Of a stretch of DNA of 64,000 nucleotides, positions 18,399 to 27,613 are shown in pieces. Position numbers and translations under genes: made by a program. The DNA comes from JAGNXB01 sp942490895 (GTDB lineage Bacteria; Bacteroidota; Bacteroidia; Chitinophagales; Saprospiraceae). Each line of letters begins with the position of its first letter. The stretch's first letter is position 1. The stretch is from assembly GCA_942490895.1 (NCBI GenBank), contig CALNZC010000091.1, positions 62,001-126,000 on the forward strand, written 5' to 3'. Below the pieces are notes generated by a model. The model saw only the letters and a program-made list of their open reading frames with translations. It was not told the origin of the DNA and searched no databases.

Positions 18399-21074
18399 AT
18401 GATCAGGGTAGGTCTATTTTTTGGTGGTCCCTCGCGAGAGCGAGAGATCAGTTTTGCCGGCGGACGAACCGTCTTTGACAATCTGAACAAGCAACTGTTC
18501 GAGCCTGTCCTCTATTTTATTGACAGCCATCGAAATCTGATCGAGCTGGACTGGAGCTATATGTATAAGGGCACCATCCGCGATTTCTACCCACCTGCTC
18601 CTGAATTACCCCCCAGCCCGCATCACTACCAGATCTATCTGGAGTCGCTTGGGGAATTGTCAGATGAAGACATTCATCGAATCGCCGGATCTGTGGGCAC
18701 TCTTCGCCAATGGACCGATTTACAGGACAGCATTGATATCGCCTTTCTCGCCTTGCATGGAGAATTCGGTGAGGATGGTCAGATCCAGGGGCTGCTGGAA
18801 AGTCTGGAGATCCCCTATACCGGTAGCGGCATTCGTGCCAGTGCCATCGGGATCGACAAGGGCATTCAGAAGAGACTCATGCATGCTGGCGGCTTTTCTG
18901 GCCCGACTCATCAGGTGATTTCCCGCCATGCCTGGATCAAGGGCGATCCGGAAGTGATGTTCAGTGATGCAAAAGCCACCTTCGGTGACAAGCTGGTCAT
19001 TCGTCCGGCCAACCAGGGCTCCTCTATTGGTGTCTCGATCATCGATCTGAATGAAGTGGACACCTTTCGCAAGGCTATGGATCTCGCCTTCTTCCGCTGG
19101 CGACTTGAAGCCACGGAATGGTACCAATTATCACCTGAAGAACAGGTGAATTGGGTCCGTCAAATGAGCGACATCCGAAACGGCAGTGGATACCCGCTGT
19201 TGTTGAACGAAAAACTGATCTACCATCCGGAAGAACTTCTAGACAACTTGCGCACTGGAGAGGCATCCACCTGGGTCCTGGAAAGTGTTTCGGCAGAACA
19301 TACCGTCCTCCTGGAAGGATTTATCCAGGGAAAAGAGTTCTCCTGTATCGTCATCCGGAAAGAAGATGGCACGGCTGTCGCCCTGCCCCCCACAGAGATC
19401 ATCAAGGGAGGCGAGGTGTTCGACTATCGCTCCAAATATCTTCCTGGCCTCTCCAGAAAGGACACCCCCATCCACCTTCCGGAAGTGAAGATCCAGGCCA
19501 TTCGATCCGAATGTGAACGTCTTTTTCACTACCTCGACTTCCAGGTCTATGCACGGATCGACGGCTTCATGTTAGAAGATGGTTCCATCTTTTTGAACGA
19601 TCCGAACACGACTTCAGGGATGATGCCTTCATCCTTCTTTTTCCACCAGGCCGCAGAGATTGGGATCAACCCTTCTCAGTTCCTGACCTATATCATCCGT
19701 GCATCCCTGCAGGAACGCCTGGATCATGCCACGGCAAAACCGGCATGGAACGGCCTCTTGAATCAGCTCGACACCGCGTTGGATCAACTGCATCAGCAGG
19801 AGGCCAACCAGAAACGGATCGCTGTCATCCTCGGCGGATACAGTACCGAACGACATATCAGCGTGGAGAGCGGCCGGAATATCTATGAAAAGCTTTCCTC
19901 CTCGGCCAAATACGAACCTATCCCCGTTTTTCTGACGGGTGGGCCCGGTCAGCATCAACTGCATATCATTCCGGTCAACCTCCTGTTGAAGGACAATGCC
20001 GACGATATTCATGATCGGTTGAATAACTGGGCCATTCACCCGGTGATCGAGCAGATCAAAAGCCAATGTCGGGATGTGACCCGCAAATATGCCTACGCAG
20101 ACGCCACCTTCAAACCTGTCCAGATTACCTATGAAGATCTCGCCAGGGAGGTAGATGGTGTATTCATTGCGTTGCACGGCCGCCCAGGAGAAGATGGTGA
20201 GGTTCAGGAAAATCTGGATCGCATCGGACTGCCATATAATGGGTCTGACGTCCAATCCTCCCGGACCACTATCGACAAATACCGCACCCTGCACCTCCTG
20301 GGGGAGCAGGGCTTTCCTGTAGCCCGGCAACATCTGGCCGAACGGTCACAATGGGTTGCAGATCGTCCGTCATGGATCGACGAACTGGAGGCGATCTTCA
20401 CTTATCCCTTCATCGGAAAACCGGTGGATGACGGCTGTAGTTCTGCGGTGAAAGTGATCAAGAATCGGGCAGCGCTGGAGGCTTTTGCCGGAGCCCTGTA
20501 CCGTGAAGAGGAGGCAGTCCCTGCCGAATTGATCCAGGCGCTAGGTTTGAAGCCCAAGGAGGAATTCCCCCGAAAAGATCAGATCCTCTTTGAATCCCTG
20601 ATCTCCCGGGAAGGATGCAGTCACTTCCTGGAGGTGACCGGCGGATTGGTCACGCACTGGCAGGACGATCAGTGGACCTATGAAGTATTCGAACCTTCCG
20701 AAGCGTTGGCAGGTAGCGAGATCCTTTCTCTCGAAGAGAAGTTTTTGGCCGGAGAAGGCCAGAACATAACACCAGCACGCTATAGCCCGGACCCGGAGGA
20801 AGCGGCTCGCATTTCTGCCCTGGTGCGGAAGGACCTCGAACGAGCTGCCCGGATTCTGGGGGTCAGCGGATATGCCCGCATTGATGCATTTGTCAAGATA
20901 TTCAGTGATGGTCGGGTCGAAACCTGGATCATTGAGGTCAACTCCCTTCCGGGGATGACACCGGCTACTTGTATTTTCCATCAGGCCGCAATCAACGGAT
21001 ACACACCCTATCATTTCATCGATCAGATCCTTGAATTCAGCTTCCATGAGCGAACCTCGAGCCAACTTATCTAA
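18399..21074 (+). CDS. ddl: Tandem (double) D-alanine--D-alanine ligase-like ATP-grasp protein
   Basis: 891 residues made of two complete Ddl-type ATP-grasp units joined head to tail. Unit 1 (about 1-470) has GGPSREREISFAGGR, ALHGEFGEDGQIQGLLE, QGSSIGVS and a metal/active loop NDPNTTSGMMPSS. Unit 2 (about 472-891) has ILGGYSTERHISVESG, ALHGRPGEDGEVQENLD and the canonical EVNSLPGMTP loop. In unit 1 the position of the Mg-binding Glu of E. coli DdlB (EANTSPGMT) is Asp, while unit 2 keeps Glu. A normal Ddl is ~310-370 residues. The role is making D-Ala-D-Ala (or a related dipeptide) for peptidoglycan. Whether both halves are active, or one is regulatory or differs in specificity, is open. It is first of an apparent operon with the PASTA gene. 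Confidence 0.92.
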   Translation: MIRVGLFFGGPSREREISFAGGRTVFDNLNKQLFEPVLYFIDSHRNLIELDWSYMYKGTIRDFYPPAPELPPSPHHYQIYLESLGELSDEDIHRIAGSVGTLRQWTDLQDSIDIAFLALHGEFGEDGQIQGLLESLEIPYTGSGIRASAIGIDKGIQKRLMHAGGFSGPTHQVISRHAWIKGDPEVMFSDAKATFGDKLVIRPANQGSSIGVSIIDLNEVDTFRKAMDLAFFRWRLEATEWYQLSPEEQVNWVRQMSDIRNGSGYPLLLNEKLIYHPEELLDNLRTGEASTWVLESVSAEHTVLLEGFIQGKEFSCIVIRKEDGTAVALPPTEIIKGGEVFDYRSKYLPGLSRKDTPIHLPEVKIQAIRSECERLFHYLDFQVYARIDGFMLEDGSIFLNDPNTTSGMMPSSFFFHQAAEIGINPSQFLTYIIRASLQERLDHATAKPAWNGLLNQLDTALDQLHQQEANQKRIAVILGGYSTERHISVESGRNIYEKLSSSAKYEPIPVFLTGGPGQHQLHIIPVNLLLKDNADDIHDRLNNWAIHPVIEQIKSQCRDVTRKYAYADATFKPVQITYEDLAREVDGVFIALHGRPGEDGEVQENLDRIGLPYNGSDVQSSRTTIDKYRTLHLLGEQGFPVARQHLAERSQWVADRPSWIDELEAIFTYPFIGKPVDDGCSSAVKVIKNRAALEAFAGALYREEEAVPAELIQALGLKPKEEFPRKDQILFESLISREGCSHFLEVTGGLVTHWQDDQWTYEVFEPSEALAGSEILSLEEKFLAGEGQNITPARYSPDPEEAARISALVRKDLERAARILGVSGYARIDAFVKIFSDGRVETWIIEVNSLPGMTPATCIFHQAAINGYTPYHFIDQILEFSFHERTSSQLI

Positions 21075-21939
21075 CCGCCTGAAATCCTGGTTGAATGCAT
21101 TTCTGCATTTTATCAGTTCAGCCTTGTTCATCAACAACCTGATCGCCCTGATTGGCGCTTCTTTGTTCTTGATCCTATTCGTCTCCTGGTGGTTGCGCTG
21201 TTATACCCATCACGGACAAAAGTTGAACATCAAGAATTATGTCGGCATTCTGCATCAAGAGGCCGCAGAAGATGCCGAAGATCACAGCTTTGAATTGATC
21301 GTTGAAGACAGCTTGTTCATCGTCGGTAAACCCGGAGGGATCATCCTGGCCCAGAATCCTGTGGCCGGTTCGAAAGTCAAGGAAGAACGTAAGATCTATG
21401 TCACCATCACCAAACAGCAGGCGGATGAGATTCCGTTCGCCAGCCTGCCCATGATGTATGGGAAAGAGATCAATATGATCCGGAAGATCCTCAAGCAACA
21501 GTATCAGATCAACTGTGAAATTCAGAGTGAACGATATGATTCGGGTCCACCCAATGTGATTCTGGAAGTCATCTATAATGGAGAGACCCTGGTGAATGCC
21601 CGTAAGAAGAATCCCAAAAATATCATGGTCAGCAAGGGTTCGGCGATACAGGTGATCATTTCCAAAGATGTCAGCGAATCTGTGCAGATGCCCGACCTCA
21701 CCTGCCAACCACTGACCGAAGCCGATTTCCTATTGAATGCCAACCGGCTTGTTTTGGGTGACTTGCACCTGGATGAAACCGTGACCAATCGTTTTTCGGC
21801 ATTTGTCATTCGGCAAGACCCACCGTACGAGCCTGGAAAGATTCTGACCAAGGGGGATACCATCTCCATCTGGCTGACCCAGGCCAAACCAGCCCGATGC
21901 CCGGAAACCTTTCCTGGTAGCAACCTGAATGAAGAGTAA
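21046..21939 (+). CDS. Membrane-anchored PASTA-domain protein
   Basis: The ATG at 21046 (MSEPRANL) is chosen over a TTG at 21031; it overlaps the end of the ddl gene by 29 bases, indicating translational coupling. 297 residues: a cytoplasmic N-terminus, one membrane segment (NNLIALIGASLFLILFVSWWL) and three extracytoplasmic PASTA-like repeats. Repeat 1 contains DSLFIVGKPGGIILAQNPVAGS, repeat 2 starts PFASLPMMYGKEINM and repeat 3 starts MPDLTCQPLTEADF and ends ILTKGDTISIWL. PASTA domains bind peptidoglycan or its precursors, which fits the neighbouring Ddl. No kinase domain is attached. Confidence 0.88.
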   Translation: MSEPRANLSNRLKSWLNAFLHFISSALFINNLIALIGASLFLILFVSWWLRCYTHHGQKLNIKNYVGILHQEAAEDAEDHSFELIVEDSLFIVGKPGGIILAQNPVAGSKVKEERKIYVTITKQQADEIPFASLPMMYGKEINMIRKILKQQYQINCEIQSERYDSGPPNVILEVIYNGETLVNARKKNPKNIMVSKGSAIQVIISKDVSESVQMPDLTCQPLTEADFLLNANRLVLGDLHLDETVTNRFSAFVIRQDPPYEPGKILTKGDTISIWLTQAKPARCPETFPGSNLNEE

Positions 21940-21989
21940 GAAGCAACATCTCTAACTGGTTTACGTTCCAATCTGTGAAATATTCCCCT

Positions 21990-24479
21990 ATGTCCTCTCC
22001 GGTACTGTACTTGCGTTCTCTCCTACTTCTTTCCTGTCTGTTTGTGCTGAGTGCAGTTTCTGCTCAGATCGAAGAGATCCCGCTGTCCGGCAATCCGGAG
22101 GTCGCACGTGCCTTTGAAGGACAGAAAGGACAGATGCCCTCACCTTCGTACGCTCAGCAACGGGGGAACAGAGGAACGGAATACTGCGTCGCATCTGGTG
22201 ATGTTATCAGTCTATGTGTCGATACGATCGGCATCGGCCCTGATGCAACTGTGACTATTGTAGATTGTGGGACCCTCTCCTTCGGTACCGTGACCCAGGA
22301 TAGTGGGTGTATCAAGTACATCGCCAATACCGGGGTCATCGTCGGCTCAGATGATGTTTGTCTGGAAGTATGTGACAGCGCCGGCGATTGTTCGACCACT
22401 ACATTTACCGTTTCCATTCATCGCCCCTTGCTGTACGAAACAGCTGGACTGATCGTGATGGATATCGAAGATAATAAGGAGATCTGCTTGACCCCGGATC
22501 CCAATCTGGGGACACCCGTGTATTCCCTGGTGGGCAACGTAACCCGCCAAACAGGGTCAGTGATCACCCTCAACAATTGTTTTCGATACGAGTCCAGCCG
22601 GTTTGCCGGCCTGGACCAGGTGGTTTATCAGGCTCGATATTCCGAGTGTATTCGCGATACGTTCATCCATCCCTTTCGCATTGTGGGCGATACTATCGGC
22701 CTCCCGTTCTTTGATGATTTCTCCTATGCAGGACCTTACCCGGACCCGACAAAGTGGTTGGACAACAAAGCCTTCGTCAATGATCGAATGGCTTATCAAC
22801 CGCCCTCCATCGGCGTAGCGACACTGGATGGTATTGATGAACGTGGCAAACCTTATCCCATCGACTCCATTTATCGCGATTACCTGACCTCGGCCTATTT
22901 TGATCTTTCCGGGTATACCGTGAATGACAATATCCTGTTCAGCTTTTGGGCCCAGCCCAAGGGCCTGGGCTTCCGCCCCGAAACCAAAGACTCCCTGATC
23001 ATCGAATTTAAAGATGTGAATGGTGTGTGGCAGGTAGCCGAGGAGATTACAGGTTATCTGGCCTTTGTACCCTCCGACAGTCTGGCTCCCTTTGTCTACA
23101 GGGCGTATGGCATTGGTGAGCCCGAATACCTCTACAACGGCTTCCAGTTCCGGTTTCGCAACCGATCAGACCTGACCGGAGCCCTGGACCTCTGGCATAT
23201 CGACTATGTCCGAATGGATAAAAACCTGACCAAGGAAAATGAGGACATTGCCTTTACGTCCAGACCAAACCCCCTGTTAAAAACATATACCGCCATGCCC
23301 TGGGGGCACTTCCTCCAGGACCCTAACCAGTGGCTCCTGCCCCAATTGGAGATCGGCCTGTTCAATCATTTTACCGTCGTCGAATCGGCAAACCCCAGTG
23401 AGGTCAAAATAACGGACCGACTCAGCGCACAAACTCTGGTCAGCAATATCACCCTTCTGGAATTACCACCGATCGCACCAGTCAACCAGCGTGACCTTAC
23501 ACCAGGCCGTCACAGCTTCGTCAATACATTGAATGCTCCCAATCTGATCTCTGACCTTCAGGGATTTCCATTCCCCGGGCCAGGTGTCGATCTGGATCTG
23601 GTTTATCGGTTCGAGCAGGATCAGGAACAAAATGCCGGAGAGCCTGTGGCCCTCCGCAATAACGAGGTCCATCACGCTACGAATCTGACCAATTATTTTG
23701 CCTACGATGACGGTTCTGCAGAGAGCGCTATCGTCGCCACGAAAACGGGCACTCAGGTCGCCGTCAAATATGAAGCTACTGTAGCGGATACGCTGCGTGC
23801 TATTCAATTCCATTTTCCACGGTACAATGTCGATGCCACCAGCCAGTATTTCAACTTGCGGATCTGGACTGGCAGCTTAACCAACACTCCGATCTACGAA
23901 GATTTTTTCCTGAAGCCGTTTTATCCGGATCTCGTTTTTGCAGATTCCCTGCAGGCGTTTACCACCTATGTCTTGTATGATGAAGATGGCAATGCCGTCG
24001 GGATCCCTATTCCCGAGGGGCCTTTTTTTGTAGGCTGGCAGCAAGGCAGCAATGTCGACAATTCCATTCCGGTCGGCTATGACAAGAACAATCCTGCAGG
24101 CTCACAACATGCCTGGTTGAATACCTCCGGCACCTGGGTTCCCTTTCCAATCTCCTTGCAAGGAGCCTTAATGATCCGTCCGGTGGTGGGCAATCAGACA
24201 CCAACAAATACCCCTGATCTGGCTGATGTGGAGCATCCACTGGAAGCATCTCTCAAGATTTACCCGAACCCGAGTCAGGGCATGATCTGGCTGGATGCCG
24301 GTATTCCATCTGGTCAATGGACCATTCAGGTAGTGGATATGTTAGGTCGCCATGTGGTGAGTTTCCCCTGGAGTGCAATGGTCGATCTGGATCAACTTCC
24401 TTCCGGCTGGTATGCCCTGTTGATCCGCGATGAAAATGGTCTACCAATTGCACGTCGTCAGGTGATCATGCAGGATTAA
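21990..24479 (+). CDS. Secreted protein of unknown function with T9SS type A sorting domain
   Basis: Start ATG 21990 (MSSPVLYLRSLLLLSCLFVLSAVSAQ signal peptide) is preferred to a GTG at 21975. About 829 residues. The N-terminal region has Cys-rich Ig-like stretches (YCVASGDVISLCVDT, SDDVCLEVCDSAGDC). The middle resembles a concanavalin/jelly-roll-like segment (FFDDFSYAGPYPDPTKW; IIEFKDVNGVWQ) known from Bacteroidota surface proteins. The end is a clear sorting domain (LKIYPNPSQGMIWLD to ARRQVIMQD). It sits 51 bases after the PASTA gene on the same strand, so it may share the transcript. No catalytic motif is recognised. Confidence 0.85.
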   Translation: MSSPVLYLRSLLLLSCLFVLSAVSAQIEEIPLSGNPEVARAFEGQKGQMPSPSYAQQRGNRGTEYCVASGDVISLCVDTIGIGPDATVTIVDCGTLSFGTVTQDSGCIKYIANTGVIVGSDDVCLEVCDSAGDCSTTTFTVSIHRPLLYETAGLIVMDIEDNKEICLTPDPNLGTPVYSLVGNVTRQTGSVITLNNCFRYESSRFAGLDQVVYQARYSECIRDTFIHPFRIVGDTIGLPFFDDFSYAGPYPDPTKWLDNKAFVNDRMAYQPPSIGVATLDGIDERGKPYPIDSIYRDYLTSAYFDLSGYTVNDNILFSFWAQPKGLGFRPETKDSLIIEFKDVNGVWQVAEEITGYLAFVPSDSLAPFVYRAYGIGEPEYLYNGFQFRFRNRSDLTGALDLWHIDYVRMDKNLTKENEDIAFTSRPNPLLKTYTAMPWGHFLQDPNQWLLPQLEIGLFNHFTVVESANPSEVKITDRLSAQTLVSNITLLELPPIAPVNQRDLTPGRHSFVNTLNAPNLISDLQGFPFPGPGVDLDLVYRFEQDQEQNAGEPVALRNNEVHHATNLTNYFAYDDGSAESAIVATKTGTQVAVKYEATVADTLRAIQFHFPRYNVDATSQYFNLRIWTGSLTNTPIYEDFFLKPFYPDLVFADSLQAFTTYVLYDEDGNAVGIPIPEGPFFVGWQQGSNVDNSIPVGYDKNNPAGSQHAWLNTSGTWVPFPISLQGALMIRPVVGNQTPTNTPDLADVEHPLEASLKIYPNPSQGMIWLDAGIPSGQWTIQVVDMLGRHVVSFPWSAMVDLDQLPSGWYALLIRDENGLPIARRQVIMQD

Positions 24480-24503
24480 TCCCGGCTCCCTTTATTGATT
24501 ACA

Positions 24504-24986
24504 CTACGTTCGAGGCTCCTTTCGGATCTTGTGTACGTAGGATTCCAACTCATGCCGTTTAGCGAGTGTGTGGACATGCTGTTCAGCGGCCGAAAATTCG
24601 CGGTACGCTCCGACACCGACGGCATAGATTTCCCTTTTGCCTTTGAAGAAGAGGATTTCCGCTTCCTGAAATCCAAGTCTCTTAATTCTTTGAAGATGCT
24701 TTTTTGCCCGTGACTTCGAATCAAAACTGCCTGCCAGAACCAGGTAGGGTCCGTCTACATCGGGATGCCCCGGATCATTTGTAAACAAGGTTTTGAATAA
24801 GTTACTGGTGGTGTCCGATAGCGAGAATTGGGGCTCCATAGCCAGGGCTTCCGCTTCGGAGAATTGGTGGGCTTCGTCATTCCATTGCTGGATCTGCTCC
24901 ATCCCCAGGTAAAACAGGTGGGATGTGGCGAAAAATCCGACTACAACGGCGACAAGAATGAAAACAGTGCGATATCGGGAAGTCAT
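24504..24986 (-). CDS. SPOR-domain membrane protein
   Basis: The start at 24986 (MTSRYRTVFILVAVVVGFFATSHLFYLG) gives 160 residues with one N-terminal membrane segment. A linker follows, then a C-terminal SPOR-like fold (GPYLVLAGSFDSKSRAKKHLQRIKRLGFQEAEILFF to about residue 150). SPOR domains bind denuded glycan strands at the division site. It is 95 bases downstream of dcd on the same strand, so likely co-transcribed. It is convergent with the T9SS gene ending at 24479. Confidence 0.85.
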   Translation of the reverse strand: MTSRYRTVFILVAVVVGFFATSHLFYLGMEQIQQWNDEAHQFSEAEALAMEPQFSLSDTTSNLFKTLFTNDPGHPDVDGPYLVLAGSFDSKSRAKKHLQRIKRLGFQEAEILFFKGKREIYAVGVGAYREFSAAEQHVHTLAKRHELESYVHKIRKEPRT

Positions 24987-25081
24987 GGGATGGGAATCTG
25001 GAAAAGGAGATAACGGCGTAACGCCGGCCAACGATATAAACGTTCCTCAATTCACTCAAAAAAGTCTGCCGACTCTTTCAA

Positions 25082-25618
25082 TCAAAAGGAATTTTTCCAC
25101 ATCATCGACTCCACCGGCTTATCCGTACGCGCATTATACTTTGCTGACGGCTTGTGGTTGTACAGATTCTCGATCTCTCCATCCACCGCAAAGTAGATCA
25201 ATTGCCCGATCGGCATACCGGCATACACCCGGACAGGTAGGGTGCATGAGATCTCCAGGGTCCAGGTATTACAAAAGCCGACATCTCCCTTCCCTGCAGT
25301 GGCATGGATATCGATACCCAGACGGCCGACACTGGATTTTCCTTCCAGAAAGGGCACTGCTGAATGAGACTCTGTGTATTCTTCTGTCACCCCGAGATAC
25401 AATTGACCCGGCTGCAGGACAATTCCCTCTTCCGGGATCTCCAGATATTCGATTTCATTGTGCTTTCGTGCGTCAAGGACGGGATCCTTGTACACGGCAA
25501 GCCAGCGTCCCAGATGAACATCATAACTGTTTGTCCCCAGATGCTGACGATGAAAAGGTTCGATGAGAATCTCACCGCTTGCAATAGCGGCCAGGATCTT
25601 GATATCAGAAAGGATCAT
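25082..25618 (-). CDS. dcd: dCTP deaminase
   Basis: 178 residues, the expected family size. It converts dCTP to dUTP for dTMP synthesis in the cytoplasm. Visible motifs: MILSDIKILAAI at the N-terminus, NSYDVHLG, PGQLYLGVTEEY, the nucleotide-binding/active-site block EGKSSVGRLGIDIHATAG with the catalytic Glu of GxxGxxxx-EISC (NTWTLEISC), and MPIGQLIYF. The ATG at 25618 is the only good start. First gene of a likely two-gene unit with the SPOR protein. Confidence 0.96.
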   Translation of the reverse strand: MILSDIKILAAIASGEILIEPFHRQHLGTNSYDVHLGRWLAVYKDPVLDARKHNEIEYLEIPEEGIVLQPGQLYLGVTEEYTESHSAVPFLEGKSSVGRLGIDIHATAGKGDVGFCNTWTLEISCTLPVRVYAGMPIGQLIYFAVDGEIENLYNHKPSAKYNARTDKPVESMMWKNSF

Positions 25619-25770
25619 ACACGGATAGAATTGGGGCGTAAAGGTACTTTTCGAGGGGCAATACCGAAGGCTTCGGTCAACTGTTTCTCAAATTGACTGT
25701 ACAAATCATAGAGTTTCAAAGTCTCATCATCTCAAAGTCTTGCTCTCACCACTCAGGCTCTCAGACATTG

Positions 25771-26490
25771 TAGCGGTGAATTTGACTTCTTAATGGAGCA
25801 CCTAGGCAATTCTGAAGTGAAACGTAGTGCAACAGGAAATCCAAGGTTTCTCGCAAAGGCGCAAGGGCGCGGAAAGATTTAAGGCGCAAAGTGATTCTGG
25901 TTGGCTGATTCGCCCCGTCATCTCAAAGTCTTGCTTTTACCACTGAGTCACTCAGAGGCAATATTGTGGTGAACTGCAAATTCTGCCAGAGAGATTGATG
26001 GAGTTCTGAAGTTGCGGGGGTAGTACACTAAGAGATCCAGGGTTCCTCTGCGCCCTTAAAGAATGACTATTGGAAAATGTATTCTAAACGTTTATACAGA
26101 ATGCCCATCAGATGGACTTCTTCCCTTTGCGACATCGCGCCTCTGCGTGCACCTTTTCTCACCTCGAGTACTCAGAAGCAATATTGCGGTGAACGACAAA
26201 TTCTGCTAGAGAGATTGATGGAGTTCTGAAGTTGCGGGGGTAGTACACTAAGAGATCCATGGTTTCTCTGCGTCCTTAAACAATGACCAATCGAAAATGA
26301 TTTCGATAATTTTATTCAGAATGCCCTTCAGATAGCCTTCTTCCCTTTGCGACACAGCGCCTCTGCGTGCACCTTTTCTCACCTCGAGTACTCAGAAGCA
26401 ATATTGCGGTGAACTGCAAATTCTGCTAGAGAGATTGATCGATTTCTGAAGTTGCGGGGGTAGTACACTAAGAGATCCAGGGTTTCTCTG
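25771..26490. repeat. Tandem repeat, ~220-bp unit, about 3.5 copies
   Basis: Units start at 25971, 26191 and 26411 (exact spacing 220 and 220). The third is truncated near 26490, and a diverged, shorter (~200 bp) unit precedes them from about 25771. Shared marks are GCGGTGAACTGCAAATTCTG near the start, GTTGCGGGGGTAGTACAC and TTCTTCCCTTTGCGACA. Units 2 and 3 are closest to each other. No open frame is conserved across units. Confidence 0.88.
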
Positions 26491-26830
26491 CGAGCTCTCA
26501 TCTTGATACATCGAGAAGTAGGGAACCAAGTGTTATAGGATTTTTCTAACCTATGGACAGAATTCCTTTGCGATTTGGCGCCTTTGCGTGCACTATTTCT
26601 GGCAAAGGTGCTGGAAGGTCGAGGCGCAAACCCTGCGGGTTCGTTGTATGGTTTCTCAATAAATTTGCATAAATCACAGTGGGACACTGGCATTTAAAAT
26701 GATTAAATCCTAAATTGACCCTGCAATGATGATCACATATCCATATAGCGTTTGTTATACCTATTGGCTCCAGGGGGAAGTCCGGAGGTCGAATATGCGA
26801 TAAGGAGATCATCAGCGCATTAGACATTTT

Positions 26831-26853
26831 GCCCGGCTTCTAACGAATCCGGG
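26831..26853 (+). terminator. Orphan intrinsic terminator
   Basis: GCCCGG pairs with CCGGGC around an 11-base loop and is followed by T7, just before the hydroxylase ATG at 26879. There is no plus-strand gene upstream for more than 1.2 kb, so it may end a small RNA or attenuate a transcript entering phhA. Confidence 0.75.
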
Positions 26854-26878
26854 CTTTTTTTATGCCCATGCTCAAGCA

Positions 26879-27607
26879 ATGAAACAAACATTCAATCAGT
26901 ACACAGCCCAGGATCATCAAACCTGGAACAGGCTGTTCTCACGACAGACAAGCAATCTTCAGGACAAGGCTTGCTCCAACTATCTGGAATGCCTGGCAAC
27001 CCTCTCGCCAGATTTGGACGCTCACCGCATCCCGCAATTCACCAACCTGGAAAACCGTTTGGCGAAGGAGACAGGGTGGGCGATCGAAGTGGTCCCGGGT
27101 TTGATCCCTGTGGGAGAGTTCTTCGAGCTGTTGTCCCGAAGGCGGTTTTGTTCGTCCACCTGGATCCGCAGCCCCAGACAGCTGGATTATCTGGAAGAGC
27201 CGGACATGTTTCATGACATCTATGGTCATGTGCCTTTATTGATCCATCCGGAATATGCGCGATTCATGGAACGATTCGGTCAGATTGGGAAAACCTTTGC
27301 AGGGAACCCAGAAGCCGAAATACAGCTTGAACGCCTCTATTGGTTTACCATAGAATTCGGACTTATCCTGGAAAACCAACAGCCCCGAATCCTGGGAGCG
27401 GGCATCCTGTCCAGCTATGGCGAAAGCAAGCAGATCTTCGACAGCCCGATTGAGATTCGCCCCTTCGATATCGACGAAGTGTTGAACCACGCCTTTCGGA
27501 AAGAGGTGATGCAGACGACCTACTATGCCCTTCAATCCATCGATCAACTGGCAGAAAGCCTGGACCGGGTGGAGCGGCAATTAACGCGGGTCTGTGCAAC
27601 AGTATGA
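26879..27607 (+). CDS. phhA: Phenylalanine 4-monooxygenase (phenylalanine hydroxylase)
   Basis: 242 residues, the size of monodomain bacterial enzymes. It converts L-Phe to L-Tyr using O2, Fe(II) and a pterin cofactor. The iron ligands are visible: two His in DMFHDIYGHVPLL and the Glu in YWFTIEFGLI. Other family blocks are TGWAIEVVPGLIPVGEFFELL and GAGILSSYGE. No regulatory ACT domain. The start follows the terminator at 26831-26853 by 25 bases, so a promoter would have to lie within or before that hairpin. Confidence 0.96.
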   Translation: MKQTFNQYTAQDHQTWNRLFSRQTSNLQDKACSNYLECLATLSPDLDAHRIPQFTNLENRLAKETGWAIEVVPGLIPVGEFFELLSRRRFCSSTWIRSPRQLDYLEEPDMFHDIYGHVPLLIHPEYARFMERFGQIGKTFAGNPEAEIQLERLYWFTIEFGLILENQQPRILGAGILSSYGESKQIFDSPIEIRPFDIDEVLNHAFRKEVMQTTYYALQSIDQLAESLDRVERQLTRVCATV

Positions 27608-27613
27608 GGGAGA

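Larger units (their letters stand above)
25619..26878. other. Gene-free 1.26-kb region with tandem repeats and an orphan terminator
   Basis: No convincing coding sequence. It contains the ~220-bp tandem repeats at 25771-26490, then about 340 bases of unassigned sequence, and a terminator at 26831-26853. Strings such as GGCGCAAAGGCGC-like runs and CACTGAGTCACTCAGAGG are low-complexity intergenic filler. Confidence 0.7.
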
